The position numbers were made by a program, and so were the translations under genes. Below, in pieces: positions 18,851-28,008 of a DNA stretch of 64,000 nt. The DNA comes from Paenibacillus borealis. GTDB taxonomy: Bacteria; Bacillota; Bacilli; Paenibacillales; Paenibacillaceae. Numbering within the stretch: the first letter of the stretch is position 1; the number at the start of each line of letters is the position of its first letter. A model generated the notes under the pieces. It had not been told where the DNA came from. It worked only from the letters and a program-made list of their open reading frames with translations, and did no database searches. Location of the stretch: contig NZ_CP009285.1 in assembly GCF_000758665.1 (NCBI RefSeq), positions 3,286,001-3,350,000 of the forward strand, in the 5' to 3' direction.

Positions 18851-18907
18851 CATATTATTGAAACGTGATGTAATTCTTTCTGAAATATAAGGAGATAGAG
18901 ACCGCTT

Positions 18908-20782
18908 ATGAAAAAATCATTTGATATCCGAAACAAACCTATATTGCTGTTCACTTTTCTCCTGCTGCTCAAGAGTGGAGTGGCGTGGTATGTTGTTTTT
19001 AATGACGGGCCTAACTGGAGTACAATGTTTACGGAAATTCCGTTCTTCCTCATTGTGTTCAGTCTCATTGAATGGCTGGCTCGCAAACGGAAGATTCTCT
19101 ATTATATGGTGGCCAATCTGTTTATAACGGTCATATATTTCGCCGTATTGATGTACTACAAGTATTATGGCGTTATTGCCACTTATCACGCTCTGCAGCA
19201 GGCAGACAAAGTTACGAAGGTAGGGGAGAGCACCTATTCCCTCATCACTCCTTATTATCTGTTTATCTTCGTCGATGTCGTGTTCTTCCTGTTCCTGATG
19301 TTCCGGCCGAAATACATTTCGCTCTGGAAAGAAAGAGGCGCAGTGCGGATGAGCCGGCCGGTGCTTACACTCATTACTGCGGTTTCCTTCGGGCTCTGCA
19401 TCTTCAATATCTGGCCTAACCATGCGAGCATGAATGAGATCAAGAAGGCCGAGAGTATGGGCATCCTCAACTACGAGGTGTATACCCTGTTTGCCGACAC
19501 GACGGAGAAGGAAGAGATCATCGACAGCAAAGAGATCACGCAGACAGCGGTTAATGAATTGAAAGGCATTACGATGCCTGAGTCCCCGCAGTATTTCGCT
19601 GCCGACCAAGGCAAGAACCTGATCGTGGTACAGATGGAATCCTTCCAGAACTTCCTGATCGGCCTGACCATTGACGGACAGGAAGTTACGCCGAACATTA
19701 ACAAGCTGGTGAAAGACAATACCTACTTTAATAACTTTTACACGGACGCAGGCCAAGGCACAACCTCGGACGCGGAGTTCGTGGTGAATACTTCTTTTTA
19801 TGTGCCTAAGAATGAGCCGGCGACTTCCTCCAATTATATGAACAAAGCACTGCCGGGCCTGCCGGGTCTGCTGAAATCAAACGGCTATCATACGTATACC
19901 TTCCATACCAACAGCGTGGATTTCTGGAACCGCAAAGAACTCTATAAAGCCATCGGATTCGATAAGTATTATGATCAGAGCTTCTATGGCGACGATGACC
20001 ATATTGCTTTTGGTTCTTCGGATGAAGTGCTGTTCGCCAAAACCGTTCCCGAGCTTGCCGCTCTGGACGCGAAGGAAGATCCGTTCTATGCCATGGTAAT
20101 CTCCATGAGCGCTCATCATCCTTTCCGTCTGCCGGAGGAGAAGCTTAAGATGACTCTGCCTGAGCAGTATCAGGGGACCTTGCTTGGCGACTATATTCAG
20201 GCCCAGAATTATGCGGATTATGCGATGGGGCAATTCCTGGATGAACTTAAGGAAAGCGGAGTTTGGGACGACAGCCTGATTGTCTTTTACGGGGATCACC
20301 AGGGTGTGCCGCTCTATGCGCTTGGCGATGGCGAGAAGGATTGGCTGAAAGAGCTGATCGGGTATGACTACGGTTATACCGACATGTTCAATATCCCGTT
20401 CATTGTGCACTCGCCGTCCGGAACGCTGCCTGCCGAGATCGGGCATACCGGCGGACAGGTTGATATTCTGCCGACTGTAGCCAACCTGCTGGGTGTATCT
20501 GTGGAGAATCAGCTGCATTTCGGGGAGGATCTGCTGAATCAGGAGACCAACCTGTTACCGGTCAGACATTTCCTGCCGACGGGGTCTTTTATTAACAATT
20601 CAAGCATTTATGTAACCGGAGAAGCCTATGCGGACGGGACCAACTTCAGCCAGAAGGACAATTCGGTGATTGCCGGCGGATCGACTGAGGCGCAGTTTAA
20701 TAGCGTGCAGCGGCTGCTGAATATGTCTAACAGTTACCTTGAGCAGCTGCCGGATCGTCCGGATGTTCAGTCAGAAGATTAG
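18908..20782 (+). CDS. Lipoteichoic acid synthase family sulfatase-fold enzyme
   Basis: A 624-aa membrane enzyme of the LtaS family, which transfers glycerol-phosphate from phosphatidylglycerol to growing lipoteichoic acid on the outer face of the membrane. About five N-terminal membrane segments occupy residues 10-180, then an extracellular sulfatase domain. VVQMESFQNFLIG holds a metal-binding glutamate, GQGTTSDAEF the nucleophile threonine (about T286), and SMSAHHPF and FYGDHQG further active-site residues. Paenibacillus genomes usually carry several such paralogues, so a primase or stress-specific role is possible. AAGGAG precedes the ATG, and a terminator follows. Confidence 0.9.
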   Translation: MKKSFDIRNKPILLFTFLLLLKSGVAWYVVFNDGPNWSTMFTEIPFFLIVFSLIEWLARKRKILYYMVANLFITVIYFAVLMYYKYYGVIATYHALQQADKVTKVGESTYSLITPYYLFIFVDVVFFLFLMFRPKYISLWKERGAVRMSRPVLTLITAVSFGLCIFNIWPNHASMNEIKKAESMGILNYEVYTLFADTTEKEEIIDSKEITQTAVNELKGITMPESPQYFAADQGKNLIVVQMESFQNFLIGLTIDGQEVTPNINKLVKDNTYFNNFYTDAGQGTTSDAEFVVNTSFYVPKNEPATSSNYMNKALPGLPGLLKSNGYHTYTFHTNSVDFWNRKELYKAIGFDKYYDQSFYGDDDHIAFGSSDEVLFAKTVPELAALDAKEDPFYAMVISMSAHHPFRLPEEKLKMTLPEQYQGTLLGDYIQAQNYADYAMGQFLDELKESGVWDDSLIVFYGDHQGVPLYALGDGEKDWLKELIGYDYGYTDMFNIPFIVHSPSGTLPAEIGHTGGQVDILPTVANLLGVSVENQLHFGEDLLNQETNLLPVRHFLPTGSFINNSSIYVTGEAYADGTNFSQKDNSVIAGGSTEAQFNSVQRLLNMSNSYLEQLPDRPDVQSED

Positions 20783-20793
20783 ATTCAGATTTG

Positions 20794-20840
20794 AAAAAAG
20801 GCAGACTCAACAGCCGTAATGGCTGGCGGGTCTGCCTTTT
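20794..20840. terminator. Bidirectional terminator
   Basis: AAAAGGCAGAC...GTCTGCCTTTT with an inner CAGCC/GGCTG arm, between convergent LTA synthase and histidine phosphatase genes. Confidence 0.85.
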
Positions 20841-20846
20841 CGTAAG

Positions 20847-21452
20847 CTACACTGTATAATTTTCCAGCGAAATAGTCCATTTCCCGCCCTGATGCTCGAT
20901 GGTGTGCATGCTTGTGTAGGAAGCCGGAAATTTACTGCCGCGGTTATTCCAGTCTAATCCTCTTATAATATGATAGATGATATTAATGACTCCGCCGTGA
21001 GTAACAATCATGATGTTACCTTCGGGATTGTTGTCTGCCTGGTCTTCGCATAAGCGGGCGAACGCTTCCTTGATGCGCGTGAAGAACTCCAGCGGGCTTT
21101 CGCCGCCGGGATAACACTCGTCCATCCGCAAGCCGGAGAAATACAAACCGGGAAACCGTTCATTTACGATTTCGTTCGGCATGCCGGCGATCACGCCATT
21201 ATTCATTTCTCTCCAGTCCATACTGCGTTCGAGGGGGATTTCCAGTTCTCTTGCCAGCTCACCGGCCGTATCCAGAGCCCGCTGCAGATCGCTGCTGACA
21301 ATGCGCTGTATGTTGAACAAGGACTGGTTATCCCGGAGGTGGCGGCCGAGCTTCTCAGATTGTCGGTAACCTTGCGTGATAAGTCCCCGCTGGCTCCATC
21401 CTCCACGGAATCCTTCATCATCTTTGCCGTGTCTTACCAAATAAATCGCCAA
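20847..21452 (-). CDS. Histidine phosphatase family protein
   Basis: A 201-aa phosphoglycerate-mutase-like phosphatase. The catalytic RHG motif is near the N-terminus (YLVRHGKDDEGF). SSDLQRALDTA holds the conserved arginine and MIVTHGGVI the second catalytic histidine. The likely substrate is a small phosphorylated metabolite. The start is a TTG at 21452 with GAAGGA just upstream; no better ATG exists. It stands alone between two minus-strand genes and a terminator. Confidence 0.88.
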   Translation of the reverse strand: MAIYLVRHGKDDEGFRGGWSQRGLITQGYRQSEKLGRHLRDNQSLFNIQRIVSSDLQRALDTAGELARELEIPLERSMDWREMNNGVIAGMPNEIVNERFPGLYFSGLRMDECYPGGESPLEFFTRIKEAFARLCEDQADNNPEGNIMIVTHGGVINIIYHIIRGLDWNNRGSKFPASYTSMHTIEHQGGKWTISLENYTV

Positions 21453-21630
21453 TGTTCCTTCGGCCTCCTGTTCTGTAGAGAGTAAGCATGCTTCCTTATG
21501 CGGGATGCCCTGCTAAGTTTATCACTCACTTTCCAGATTTATCAAGAGGAGAAGTTACAACCGGGATAACGAAGCTTGATAATAATTCGGACACGGGTCT
21601 GCGTTTAGGCGGGGCGGGTCAACGCATTAA

Positions 21631-22599
21631 TTAATTCTCCGGTACGAATACTACCCGCTGCTGGCTGCCTGCCGGAGTATTCCATACTTCTTCAATCTTG
21701 GACAGCGGACAAGCTATAGGGTTAGCATTAAGCTTGCCTCCTGCAATAGCTTCGATCAGCGCCGGGAATTCGGCCAGATATCCGGCCGGAGTCACAGACC
21801 CTTGACCGCTGCCGATGATCTGGAAGTTGGCCGAGCGGAGTGCTGCAGAAGGGATGACGGCATCCGCTCCGGCAACAGAACCGATCTGAATCCAGGTCAG
21901 CAGCCGGCTGCGGTCAGTCCGGATGGTCAGCAGCGGAATCATAGCCAGCCCGGCAGGCTCTCCCCACAGATAGTCGAGAACGATGTCCGCATCGGATGCC
22001 GCCTCGCCGACACGCTGGGCAGCTGCTTCAGGATCACCCGCGAGCGACACAGTTACATCAGCGCCGAGCCGCGTAAGCGAACGGAGGCGCTCTTCGTCAC
22101 GTCCGGCAGCCATAACCTTGCTTGCACCGAGAAGCTTGGCGATCTGGACAGCCATCTGTCCGGAATTGCCCGTTGCCCCCAGAATCAGAACCTTGAACCC
22201 GGGCTGCGCCTCAACCCGGCGGCGCAGGGTCACCCAGGATGACATGGCCGGATTCATAGCGGCAGCGATGAGTACAGGGTCGGCATGAGCCGGTATTGGC
22301 ACACTGCGCCGCAGGTCAATTACGGTTTTGTCGGCAAAAGAGCCTAGAGCAGTATCCGTTGCGACGAAATAGACTAATTGACCGTCCGGCAGCCGGCCAA
22401 CCCCGTCGATACCGGGGATTAGCGGCAGTTCATCCGTGCTGGTGTAGTGGGAGCCATCCGCCTGTGCCCGTACCCGGAGATGTAACCCGGCAGCAAGGAC
22501 TTCAACCAGAGCTTCATGGGCTCCTGACGGTACAGGAGTATCGAAGAGTTCATATTTTGGACCTGAATCGAAGGATCGTACAACAGCAGCATACATCAT
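21631..22599 (-). CDS. MDR-type quinone/zinc-free oxidoreductase
   Basis: A roughly 322-aa NADPH-dependent oxidoreductase of the medium-chain dehydrogenase/reductase family. It has a GroES-like N-terminus (PLIPGIDGVGRLPDG) and a Rossmann domain with VLILGATGNSGQMAVQIAKLLG. No zinc ligands are evident, which suggests a quinone reductase-like enzyme. The start at 22599 (MMYAAVVRSF) follows GGAGG; the longer frame from 22644 would begin inside the operator. It is divergent from the MarR gene 22761-23216 and is probably repressed by it through the two inverted repeats between them. Confidence 0.85.
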   Translation of the reverse strand: MMYAAVVRSFDSGPKYELFDTPVPSGAHEALVEVLAAGLHLRVRAQADGSHYTSTDELPLIPGIDGVGRLPDGQLVYFVATDTALGSFADKTVIDLRRSVPIPAHADPVLIAAAMNPAMSSWVTLRRRVEAQPGFKVLILGATGNSGQMAVQIAKLLGASKVMAAGRDEERLRSLTRLGADVTVSLAGDPEAAAQRVGEAASDADIVLDYLWGEPAGLAMIPLLTIRTDRSRLLTWIQIGSVAGADAVIPSAALRSANFQIIGSGQGSVTPAGYLAEFPALIEAIAGGKLNANPIACPLSKIEEVWNTPAGSQQRVVFVPEN

Positions 22600-22642
22600 T
22601 GTGGCCTCCATTTGCCCAGTGGGCGGGTTATTTGTTTGTGAC

Positions 22643-22681
22643 ACAAACTAATAAGTTTGTAATACAAACAATATAGTTTGT
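22643..22681. promoter_or_regulatory. Tandem MarR-type operators
   Basis: ACAAACT-N4-AGTTTGT (22643-22660) and ACAAAC-N6-GTTTGT (22664-22681) lie side by side in the divergent promoter region of the oxidoreductase and MarR genes. Confidence 0.7.
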
Positions 22682-22760
22682 TTCACGTACAAAGTCAACG
22701 GCGATTATGATACAATGTGGACAGCAGGTTAGATAAATGATGAATTACGGAGGGACGTAT

Positions 22761-23216
22761 ATGAGCAGTTACGAAGATTCTTTTGATAAACTGGATGATC
22801 TGTCGATTGTGGACAGTCTGGTGCAGCTATCCTTCCTGATCCAGAACATTCTTGCCAGAATAGGGGCGGAGCATGATCTGTCGATCATTCAAATCCGGCT
22901 GCTTGGGATACTGCGGGACCGGGAACCGGGTATGCTGCAGCTGGCTAAGCATCTGGGACTCGATAAGTCCAGTATTACCGGGCTAGTCGACCGTGCCCAG
23001 CGCCGCGGACTGGTTGAGCGGACCGTGTCACCGGCTGACAAGCGGGGATTTAATGTGAAGGCAACTGCGGCAGGGTGGCAGATAATTCATGAAGTCGGGG
23101 AGCAGATTGAGCGTCAGATTATGGAGGTAACCGCAGGTCTTACTGAAGCGGAACGTGCACAGACCATTGCTCTTGCCAGCAAGATTCTGATTACTGCCCC
23201 CGGGACGAGCCGTTGA
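22761..23216 (+). CDS. MarR family transcriptional regulator
   Basis: A winged-helix regulator of about 151 aa. The HTH is visible in MLQLAKHLGLDKSSITGLVDRAQRRGLVERTV, written here in two parts: MLQLAKHLGLDKSSITG then LVDRAQRRGLVERTV. The wing DKRGFNVKATAAG follows. The start at 22761 (MSSYEDSF) is preferred because CGGAGGGA lies 7 nt upstream, while the ATG at 22737 has no site. Its divergent partner is the MDR oxidoreductase and the shared region has duplicated operators, the usual layout for autoregulated, ligand-released repression, perhaps by quinone-like or electrophilic compounds. Confidence 0.87.
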   Translation: MSSYEDSFDKLDDLSIVDSLVQLSFLIQNILARIGAEHDLSIIQIRLLGILRDREPGMLQLAKHLGLDKSSITGLVDRAQRRGLVERTVSPADKRGFNVKATAAGWQIIHEVGEQIERQIMEVTAGLTEAERAQTIALASKILITAPGTSR

Positions 23217-23225
23217 ACAGAAAGA

Positions 23226-23252
23226 AAAGGCCATCCGCAAGGGATGGCTCCG
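23226..23252 (-). terminator. Terminator of the acyltransferase gene
   Basis: On the minus strand GCCATCC-CTTGC-GGATGGC followed by CTTTTCTTT, directly after the acyltransferase stop. Confidence 0.75.
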
Positions 23253-23253
23253 G

Positions 23254-23955
23254 CTATTTATATACTCCCCGATAGCCTTCAGGTAATAATTCCGCTATTT
23301 TTTTCATTATGTATGTGAGGGTGAACTCTTCATATTCTTTTTTATCCTGATCCTTCGCCCGCTGGAGCAATTCAAATGGTTGCCCGATATGGATATGAAC
23401 ATCTGCCTTATTGAACGTTTCCGCCTTCATATCGCCATCTTGATGTATGGGTAAAAGCTTCTCTGTCCCATATAACCCGACAGGTACAATTGGAGCTCCG
23501 GTTAATCTTGCTATAAGAAGGATACCTTTCTTTGCTTCAATTAAACTGCTGGCTCTGCTTCGGGTTCCTTCCGGGAAGATCAGTAAGCTTTCCCCTTGTT
23601 TAACAAGCTTGATGATTTTTTCGAGACCCTCTTTGTCAGCGGTATTGGGCTTAATAGTTGTAGTCTTAATTACATTGACACCGATACTGGTCACTGCATT
23701 ATTGGACAGCTTTTCACCTGCTACAAAAGTCGGATCAATCGCCTTCAGTGCCTTGTCCAGAACTAATCCATCCGAATTGCTTAGGTGATTACATATAAAA
23801 ATAACCGGTGTTTGTATTTCTTTTAAGTGTTCACTGCCGGTTATATGTATATTTGCATATTTATTCAGGTATTTATTTATAATATTTTTCGATATGGATG
23901 TGACCCATTTATCCGGTAAAACATTTATGATTCTTGCCGTTGTAGCGGAAATCAT
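23254..23955 (-). CDS. 1-acyl-sn-glycerol-3-phosphate acyltransferase (PlsC-like)
   Basis: A roughly 233-aa membrane-associated acyltransferase of phospholipid synthesis or lipid remodelling. It has the catalytic NHxxxxD motif (CNHLSNSD) and the glycerol-phosphate-binding FPEGTRS, then APIVPVGLYG. The start at 23955 (MISATTARI) follows GGAGGGA at 7 nt; the ATG at 23997 has no site. It stands alone with its own terminator. The lysine-rich, lower-GC sequence differs slightly from the neighbours. The exact acceptor lipid is unknown. Confidence 0.87.
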   Translation of the reverse strand: MISATTARIINVLPDKWVTSISKNIINKYLNKYANIHITGSEHLKEIQTPVIFICNHLSNSDGLVLDKALKAIDPTFVAGEKLSNNAVTSIGVNVIKTTTIKPNTADKEGLEKIIKLVKQGESLLIFPEGTRSRASSLIEAKKGILLIARLTGAPIVPVGLYGTEKLLPIHQDGDMKAETFNKADVHIHIGQPFELLQRAKDQDKKEYEEFTLTYIMKKIAELLPEGYRGVYK

Positions 23956-24067
23956 GTGTTTATCCCTCCAATATTCACTTGTCATCAAGGATATCATATC
24001 CTGGCGTGAAGATTAATGTCTATTGGAAGAACGAATAAGACCTCCATCACTGGAAGCCTTATGTATT

Positions 24068-24862
24068 CTACTCCATCTCCATAGTGCCTTTAACCCTTGC
24101 TAAATATTCCGCATAATAGAACAGCAGTATACCCAGGAGAAAAAATCCGCATCCAAGCAAACCCTCTTCGGCCATCCGTGTAAGGATGGTTGTAAATTCT
24201 TTATCCCCGGTACGAATGAGCAGCTTCGTCGCTTCTACACCTCTTGTCAGCGGGAAGAATTCAGATAATCTGTACATCCAGTCCGGCATATGAGAACGCG
24301 GGAAGCTGGCTCCGCTGAACAGAAGTAACACGCTTGCAAGCAGATTGGACCAGATATGCATCGACGGCGACCAGAGCGCAAAGCTTGAGATCACAAACCC
24401 GAGTCCGCAGGCAGCGGAAATGGAAACGGTCCATACGAGGCCAAGCCAGGCCAGCTGCTCTCCCGAGAAGGTAAGCCCAAAGATCAGCATTCCGAAAGCG
24501 AGTCCAAGTGCTGCCGTGAACAGGCCGCTGACGATATGAAAGATAGCCCGGGCAAAGAACACGCCTATTTTGCTGGCAGGGCTTGCTACTACCAATTGGA
24601 GTGTACCCATCTGGCGGTCAGAATTGATAACGGTCATCATGCCGAAGACCGCGTTCATCACGCATAGCAGAAGCGCATTAGAAACCACATAACCGGCAAG
24701 ATTGCTTCCCTGGAAAGCGTATTTGGCCAGCATTGCGAAGAAGAGCAATTGGCTTAACGGATTAATGACCATAACCATCAGATAGACACCGGGATTAAGC
24801 CAGCCGAACAGTGCTTTGAACGACAGGTGCGCATGACGGTAAAACCGGGCAACAGCTTCCAT
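24068..24862 (-). CDS. ABC-2 type exporter permease
   Basis: A 264-aa integral membrane protein with about six hydrophobic segments and the ABC-2 pattern (MGTLQLVVASPASKIGVFFARA; here given as MGTLQLVVASPAS then KIGVFFARA). It lies 1 nt after the second permease gene and is the last of three co-transcribed genes (ATPase, permease, permease), a DrrAB-like exporter with two different permeases. The substrate is unknown; drugs, lipids or peptides are typical of the family. Confidence 0.85.
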   Translation of the reverse strand: MEAVARFYRHAHLSFKALFGWLNPGVYLMVMVINPLSQLLFFAMLAKYAFQGSNLAGYVVSNALLLCVMNAVFGMMTVINSDRQMGTLQLVVASPASKIGVFFARAIFHIVSGLFTAALGLAFGMLIFGLTFSGEQLAWLGLVWTVSISAACGLGFVISSFALWSPSMHIWSNLLASVLLLFSGASFPRSHMPDWMYRLSEFFPLTRGVEATKLLIRTGDKEFTTILTRMAEEGLLGCGFFLLGILLFYYAEYLARVKGTMEME

Positions 24863-24863
24863 T

Positions 24864-25661
24864 TTAGAACACCCCTAAATTTCCGTTTATTCTGGCCCGT
24901 CTCTCTACAAGCCGGTAGTAGATAAGAGAAATAACGAGATAAAAGACGGTTAACAGCAGCAGTACTCCCCAAGCGACAATAAGCTCATCCTGTTTCATAT
25001 CCTTCCTGCTAATGATTCTTAGTAATTCAATAGCCCAAGTAGGGGGCAGCACCCATGATAAAGGCTTGACCCAGTCCGGAAGTACGGAGACCGGAAACAT
25101 AAAACCGCATATGAGATACACCGGATATTCCAGCATGTTCATCAGGGCATAAGCCTGGCGGGACAGTGTAAAGGACATGGCCAGAAAGAAGGAGAAGACC
25201 GACAGCGCGCACAGGACAAACAGGTAAGCAAGTATGAATTGTAGCGGATGCCCGATAATCACGGGAACGCGGTAAATGACGATTAAATAAAAATAAGAAA
25301 TCAGCATGGATAATATTCCCCATAGTGTGTTGGCTATAATTTTGCCGGCCAGCGTGAGCCCGAATGGGGTTGGTGCTGTGAACAACAGTTCTAAAGTTCC
25401 ATAGTACTTCTCACGGTTAACATCACTGGCGGAAGAGAATACGATGGAGGACCAAAGGGTAATGAACCCGGAGCCCAGCACAACATACTGAAAAATTTGC
25501 TCCGCAGAAGATTTTCCATATACTAATATCGCTATGGTTGAGAACAGGAATGGCATCAGGAAGATAATAAACTGGAACATTGGACGGGCGAGCGAGAGCT
25601 TCATATGTACTTTAATCGTATGGAGTAAGGATCTCAGATCCGGTGTAAGGGTGTAACTCAT
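24864..25661 (-). CDS. ABC-2 type exporter permease
   Basis: A 265-aa membrane protein with six predicted segments and the ABC-2 motif REKYYGTLELLFTAPTPFG near the second helix. It overlaps the ATPase gene by 4 nt (ATGA), implying translational coupling and a heteromeric exporter with the permease at 24068. The C-terminal end is basic and arginine-rich. Confidence 0.85.
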   Translation of the reverse strand: MSYTLTPDLRSLLHTIKVHMKLSLARPMFQFIIFLMPFLFSTIAILVYGKSSAEQIFQYVVLGSGFITLWSSIVFSSASDVNREKYYGTLELLFTAPTPFGLTLAGKIIANTLWGILSMLISYFYLIVIYRVPVIIGHPLQFILAYLFVLCALSVFSFFLAMSFTLSRQAYALMNMLEYPVYLICGFMFPVSVLPDWVKPLSWVLPPTWAIELLRIISRKDMKQDELIVAWGVLLLLTVFYLVISLIYYRLVERRARINGNLGVF

Positions 25662-26638
25662 GAGGCATCCCCGCCTAATATTTGAATGTAGACATCTTCC
25701 AGAGTGGGAGTAGTAATCGACAAATTCGCCATTCTTACCGGGCCAGCAATATAATATAGCTCCATGATGAGCTCCTGGGGAAGACGGGTTTGAATACGCA
25801 AGCGCTGCAGCTGCTCCGGCTGACCGGTTTGCAGACGGAGGGTTGCCGGATGCGCCGTGATTATCGCCCGTTCCTCCTCTGTCAATTCAGAGATGCTGCA
25901 GGTTACAACGGAAATCTGATTGATTCGCTTCTTAAGCTCCTCTGGAGTGTCCAGTACAGAAATCAGCCCTTTATCAATAAAAGCTATCCGGTCGCAGAGC
26001 TCATCCGCTTCAGGCATGTAATGTGTAGTGAGCAGAATCGTCGTACCTTGGCGCTTTAAATTATGCAGAATATCACGCAGCTGCCTCGCGCTCACCGGGT
26101 CAAGCCCGATCGTCGGTTCATCCAGGAACAGAATTCTCGGCTCATTCACCAGACCGCGGGCAATCTGCAGCTTTTGCTTCATGCCTTTGGAGAAGGTTTC
26201 GACTCTGCGGTGGGCAACTTCGGTCAATCCTACCAGCTCCAGCAATTGTGGAATCCGGCTCTTCTGCACCTGGCGGGGGACTTTATATAAATCTGCAAAA
26301 TAAGCGAGATTATCATAGGCCGATAACCGCCAATACAGATTGCGCTCTCCGCCGAGAATAAAATTGATCTGTGAGCGCAGCCTCTTGAATTCCTTCACAG
26401 GGTCAAGCCCGAGAATACGAACCTCGCCGGATGTCGGCGTTAGCAGCGTGGTCAATATTTTAATCGTTGTTGTTTTACCAGCGCCGTTTGGACCTAATAA
26501 CCCGAGAATCTCCCCTTCACGCACAGAAAAGCTGATACCCTGAAGAGCCTCGACGACCTTTCTCTTTCTTCTGAAAATGCCTTCCTCGGTTTGATAGGTT
26601 CGCTTCAAATTATGCACCTGAATGATTTCTGTGCTCAT
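25658..26638 (-). CDS. ABC exporter ATP-binding protein (DrrA-like)
   Basis: A 326-aa ATPase with Walker A GPNGAGKTT, signature FSKGMKQKLQ, Walker B ILFLDEP and the H-loop LTTHYM. The C-terminal extension of about 90 residues is typical of DrrA/CcmA-type drug or lipid exporters. GGTGATC lies 9 nt before the ATG. An 8-6-8 inverted repeat 21 nt upstream suggests repression, plausibly by the ArsR-type regulator encoded next door. Confidence 0.9.
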   Translation of the reverse strand: MSTEIIQVHNLKRTYQTEEGIFRRKRKVVEALQGISFSVREGEILGLLGPNGAGKTTTIKILTTLLTPTSGEVRILGLDPVKEFKRLRSQINFILGGERNLYWRLSAYDNLAYFADLYKVPRQVQKSRIPQLLELVGLTEVAHRRVETFSKGMKQKLQIARGLVNEPRILFLDEPTIGLDPVSARQLRDILHNLKRQGTTILLTTHYMPEADELCDRIAFIDKGLISVLDTPEELKKRINQISVVTCSISELTEEERAIITAHPATLRLQTGQPEQLQRLRIQTRLPQELIMELYYIAGPVRMANLSITTPTLEDVYIQILGGDAS

Positions 26639-26658
26639 GTAAGATGATCACCTTTCGT

Positions 26659-26680
26659 ATATAAGATAAACGTCTTATAT
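26659..26680. promoter_or_regulatory. Inverted repeat operator before the ABC exporter operon
   Basis: ATATAAGA-N6-TCTTATAT, a perfect 8-bp inverted repeat in the typical size range of ArsR-family operators. A looser related dyad, CTCTCAT-N6-ATAAGAG, lies at 27820-27839 upstream of the regulator gene itself. Confidence 0.6.
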
Positions 26681-26732
26681 TAAAATAGCATCCTATTTCT
26701 ATTTTAGGCAAGTACATTTTTATGATGAAATG

Positions 26733-26765
26733 AAAAACGACCACCCGGTTAACGGGTGATCGTCT
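26733..26765 (-). terminator. Terminator of the ArsR-type regulator gene
   Basis: On the minus strand ACGATCACCCG / CGGGTGGTCGT stem with one mismatch, followed by TTTTTCATTT. Confidence 0.7.
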
Positions 26766-26768
26766 AAT

Positions 26769-27803
26769 TCACAGCTGTTCCATTTGCACAAATGTACTCA
26801 GCTCTTGCAGCAGCTTGTCGAACCTGGAATGATCAAGCTCGAAATATTTAATGTTGCCAACCTTCTCCTCAACGATCAAGCCGGCTTGCTTCAATATTTC
26901 CAAATGATGCGAGATTGTCGCAGTCGTTAAATCAAGTGTGTTCGCAAGCCTTGCCCCGTACTCCTTGTGCTGATGCAGAATCCGCAGAATCATAATGCGG
27001 TTACGGTCGGATAATGCCTTCAGCTGCTTCTCCAGCTCCAGGCTCCGCTCCAGGGTATTTAATGGAGTGTTATAACAGCCATAAATAACGATGCAGGTAT
27101 GATTATCGAATATCCGGATATGACGGGGAGTCAGGAAATAGGAAGGGATGAAGTAGAACGTCTGATAGTTACTGACTCTGCGAAATGATTTTTCCATCAG
27201 CTTTTGCGCCAAGTGAAGCGGCTCCAGCCCGAAAGCCTGAGCTTCTTGGATGGCAGCTTCATATAAACCTTGCTTAGTGTTCAGGTGCTCCCGAAAGACA
27301 GCCGAGGTTGTTATCTCCAGCAGCAAGCGATGGATGGATACACGAATCGGCTTTATATCAGTGAACATGACCTTTATAAATTCCGGCTTACCGCCAAACA
27401 TGGAGGCCGGATTAAGGCCAAAATCAGCAGTTGCATCCGGATGGAGCAAAGCTTCAGCAATCTGCTGCTGTGGCACTTCCCCGCCAAAAATATAGAATAG
27501 ATAAGACTCGTCAGACAGCCCGGAAATTTCATCCAGGAATAACGCCATATCATTGAAATGGGGAAACGGAATAAAAAACTCATACAGGTACATAAAATCC
27601 CAACGGCTTCTTATTCTCCAGCTAGTAATAAAGGCAATGGCCTCAGCAGATAACGCCTGATTCAACAGCTCTTGCTCATGCTGTGCATAGGAATGCTGGT
27701 CAGCCCCGGTATAACTTGATAATAATGCAATAGCTTCCGCTACAGAAGAGATTGTATGTATAACTGTCTTAGTAACGTTGTTCTCACTCTGTTCGAGCGC
27801 CAA
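26769..27803 (-). CDS. ArsR-type HTH regulator with long N-terminal domain
   Basis: A 344-aa regulator. The last 95 residues form an ArsR winged helix (LKALSDRNRIMILRIL, then LANTLDLTTATISHHLEIL and LIVEEKVGNIKYFEL). The first 240 residues are an uncharacterised, mostly helical domain common in Paenibacillus and Bacillus ArsR proteins of this size. The start is a TTG at 27803 with GGGGG 7 nt upstream. It lies upstream of, and on the same strand as, the ABC exporter operon but has its own terminator. It is the natural candidate for the repressor of that operon. Confidence 0.8.
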   Translation of the reverse strand: MALEQSENNVTKTVIHTISSVAEAIALLSSYTGADQHSYAQHEQELLNQALSAEAIAFITSWRIRSRWDFMYLYEFFIPFPHFNDMALFLDEISGLSDESYLFYIFGGEVPQQQIAEALLHPDATADFGLNPASMFGGKPEFIKVMFTDIKPIRVSIHRLLLEITTSAVFREHLNTKQGLYEAAIQEAQAFGLEPLHLAQKLMEKSFRRVSNYQTFYFIPSYFLTPRHIRIFDNHTCIVIYGCYNTPLNTLERSLELEKQLKALSDRNRIMILRILHQHKEYGARLANTLDLTTATISHHLEILKQAGLIVEEKVGNIKYFELDHSRFDKLLQELSTFVQMEQL

Positions 27804-27880
27804 TGGACATCCCCCTTTACTCTCATTTCAACATAAGAGATGAAACTTCTTTTGTCAAATTGCCGGTGCGCGCTTATATC

Positions 27881-27908
27881 TTGACAGCAGCAATTCAGCC
27901 ATGATAAC
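27881..27908 (+). promoter_or_regulatory. Promoter of the nucleotidyltransferase gene
   Basis: Perfect TTGACA (27881-27886), 16-nt spacer, GATAAC (27903-27908) preceded by T. Confidence 0.5.
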
Positions 27909-27942
27909 TTTACGTTAGATTAATAAAGGCAATGTAACCTTA

Positions 27943-27984
27943 GGGTTCAACCTCGCTGAGAAGTGGGGTTGGACCCTTTTTGCA
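27943..27984 (+). terminator. Hairpin terminator in leader, possible attenuator
   Basis: AGGGTTCAACC pairs with GGTTGGACCCT, followed by TTTTT. It stands between the likely promoter (27881-27908) and the start codon at 28009, so most transcripts would stop before the gene unless the hairpin is prevented. Confidence 0.65.
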
Positions 27985-28008
27985 TTCCCGGACCAGAGGA
28001 GGATTCAT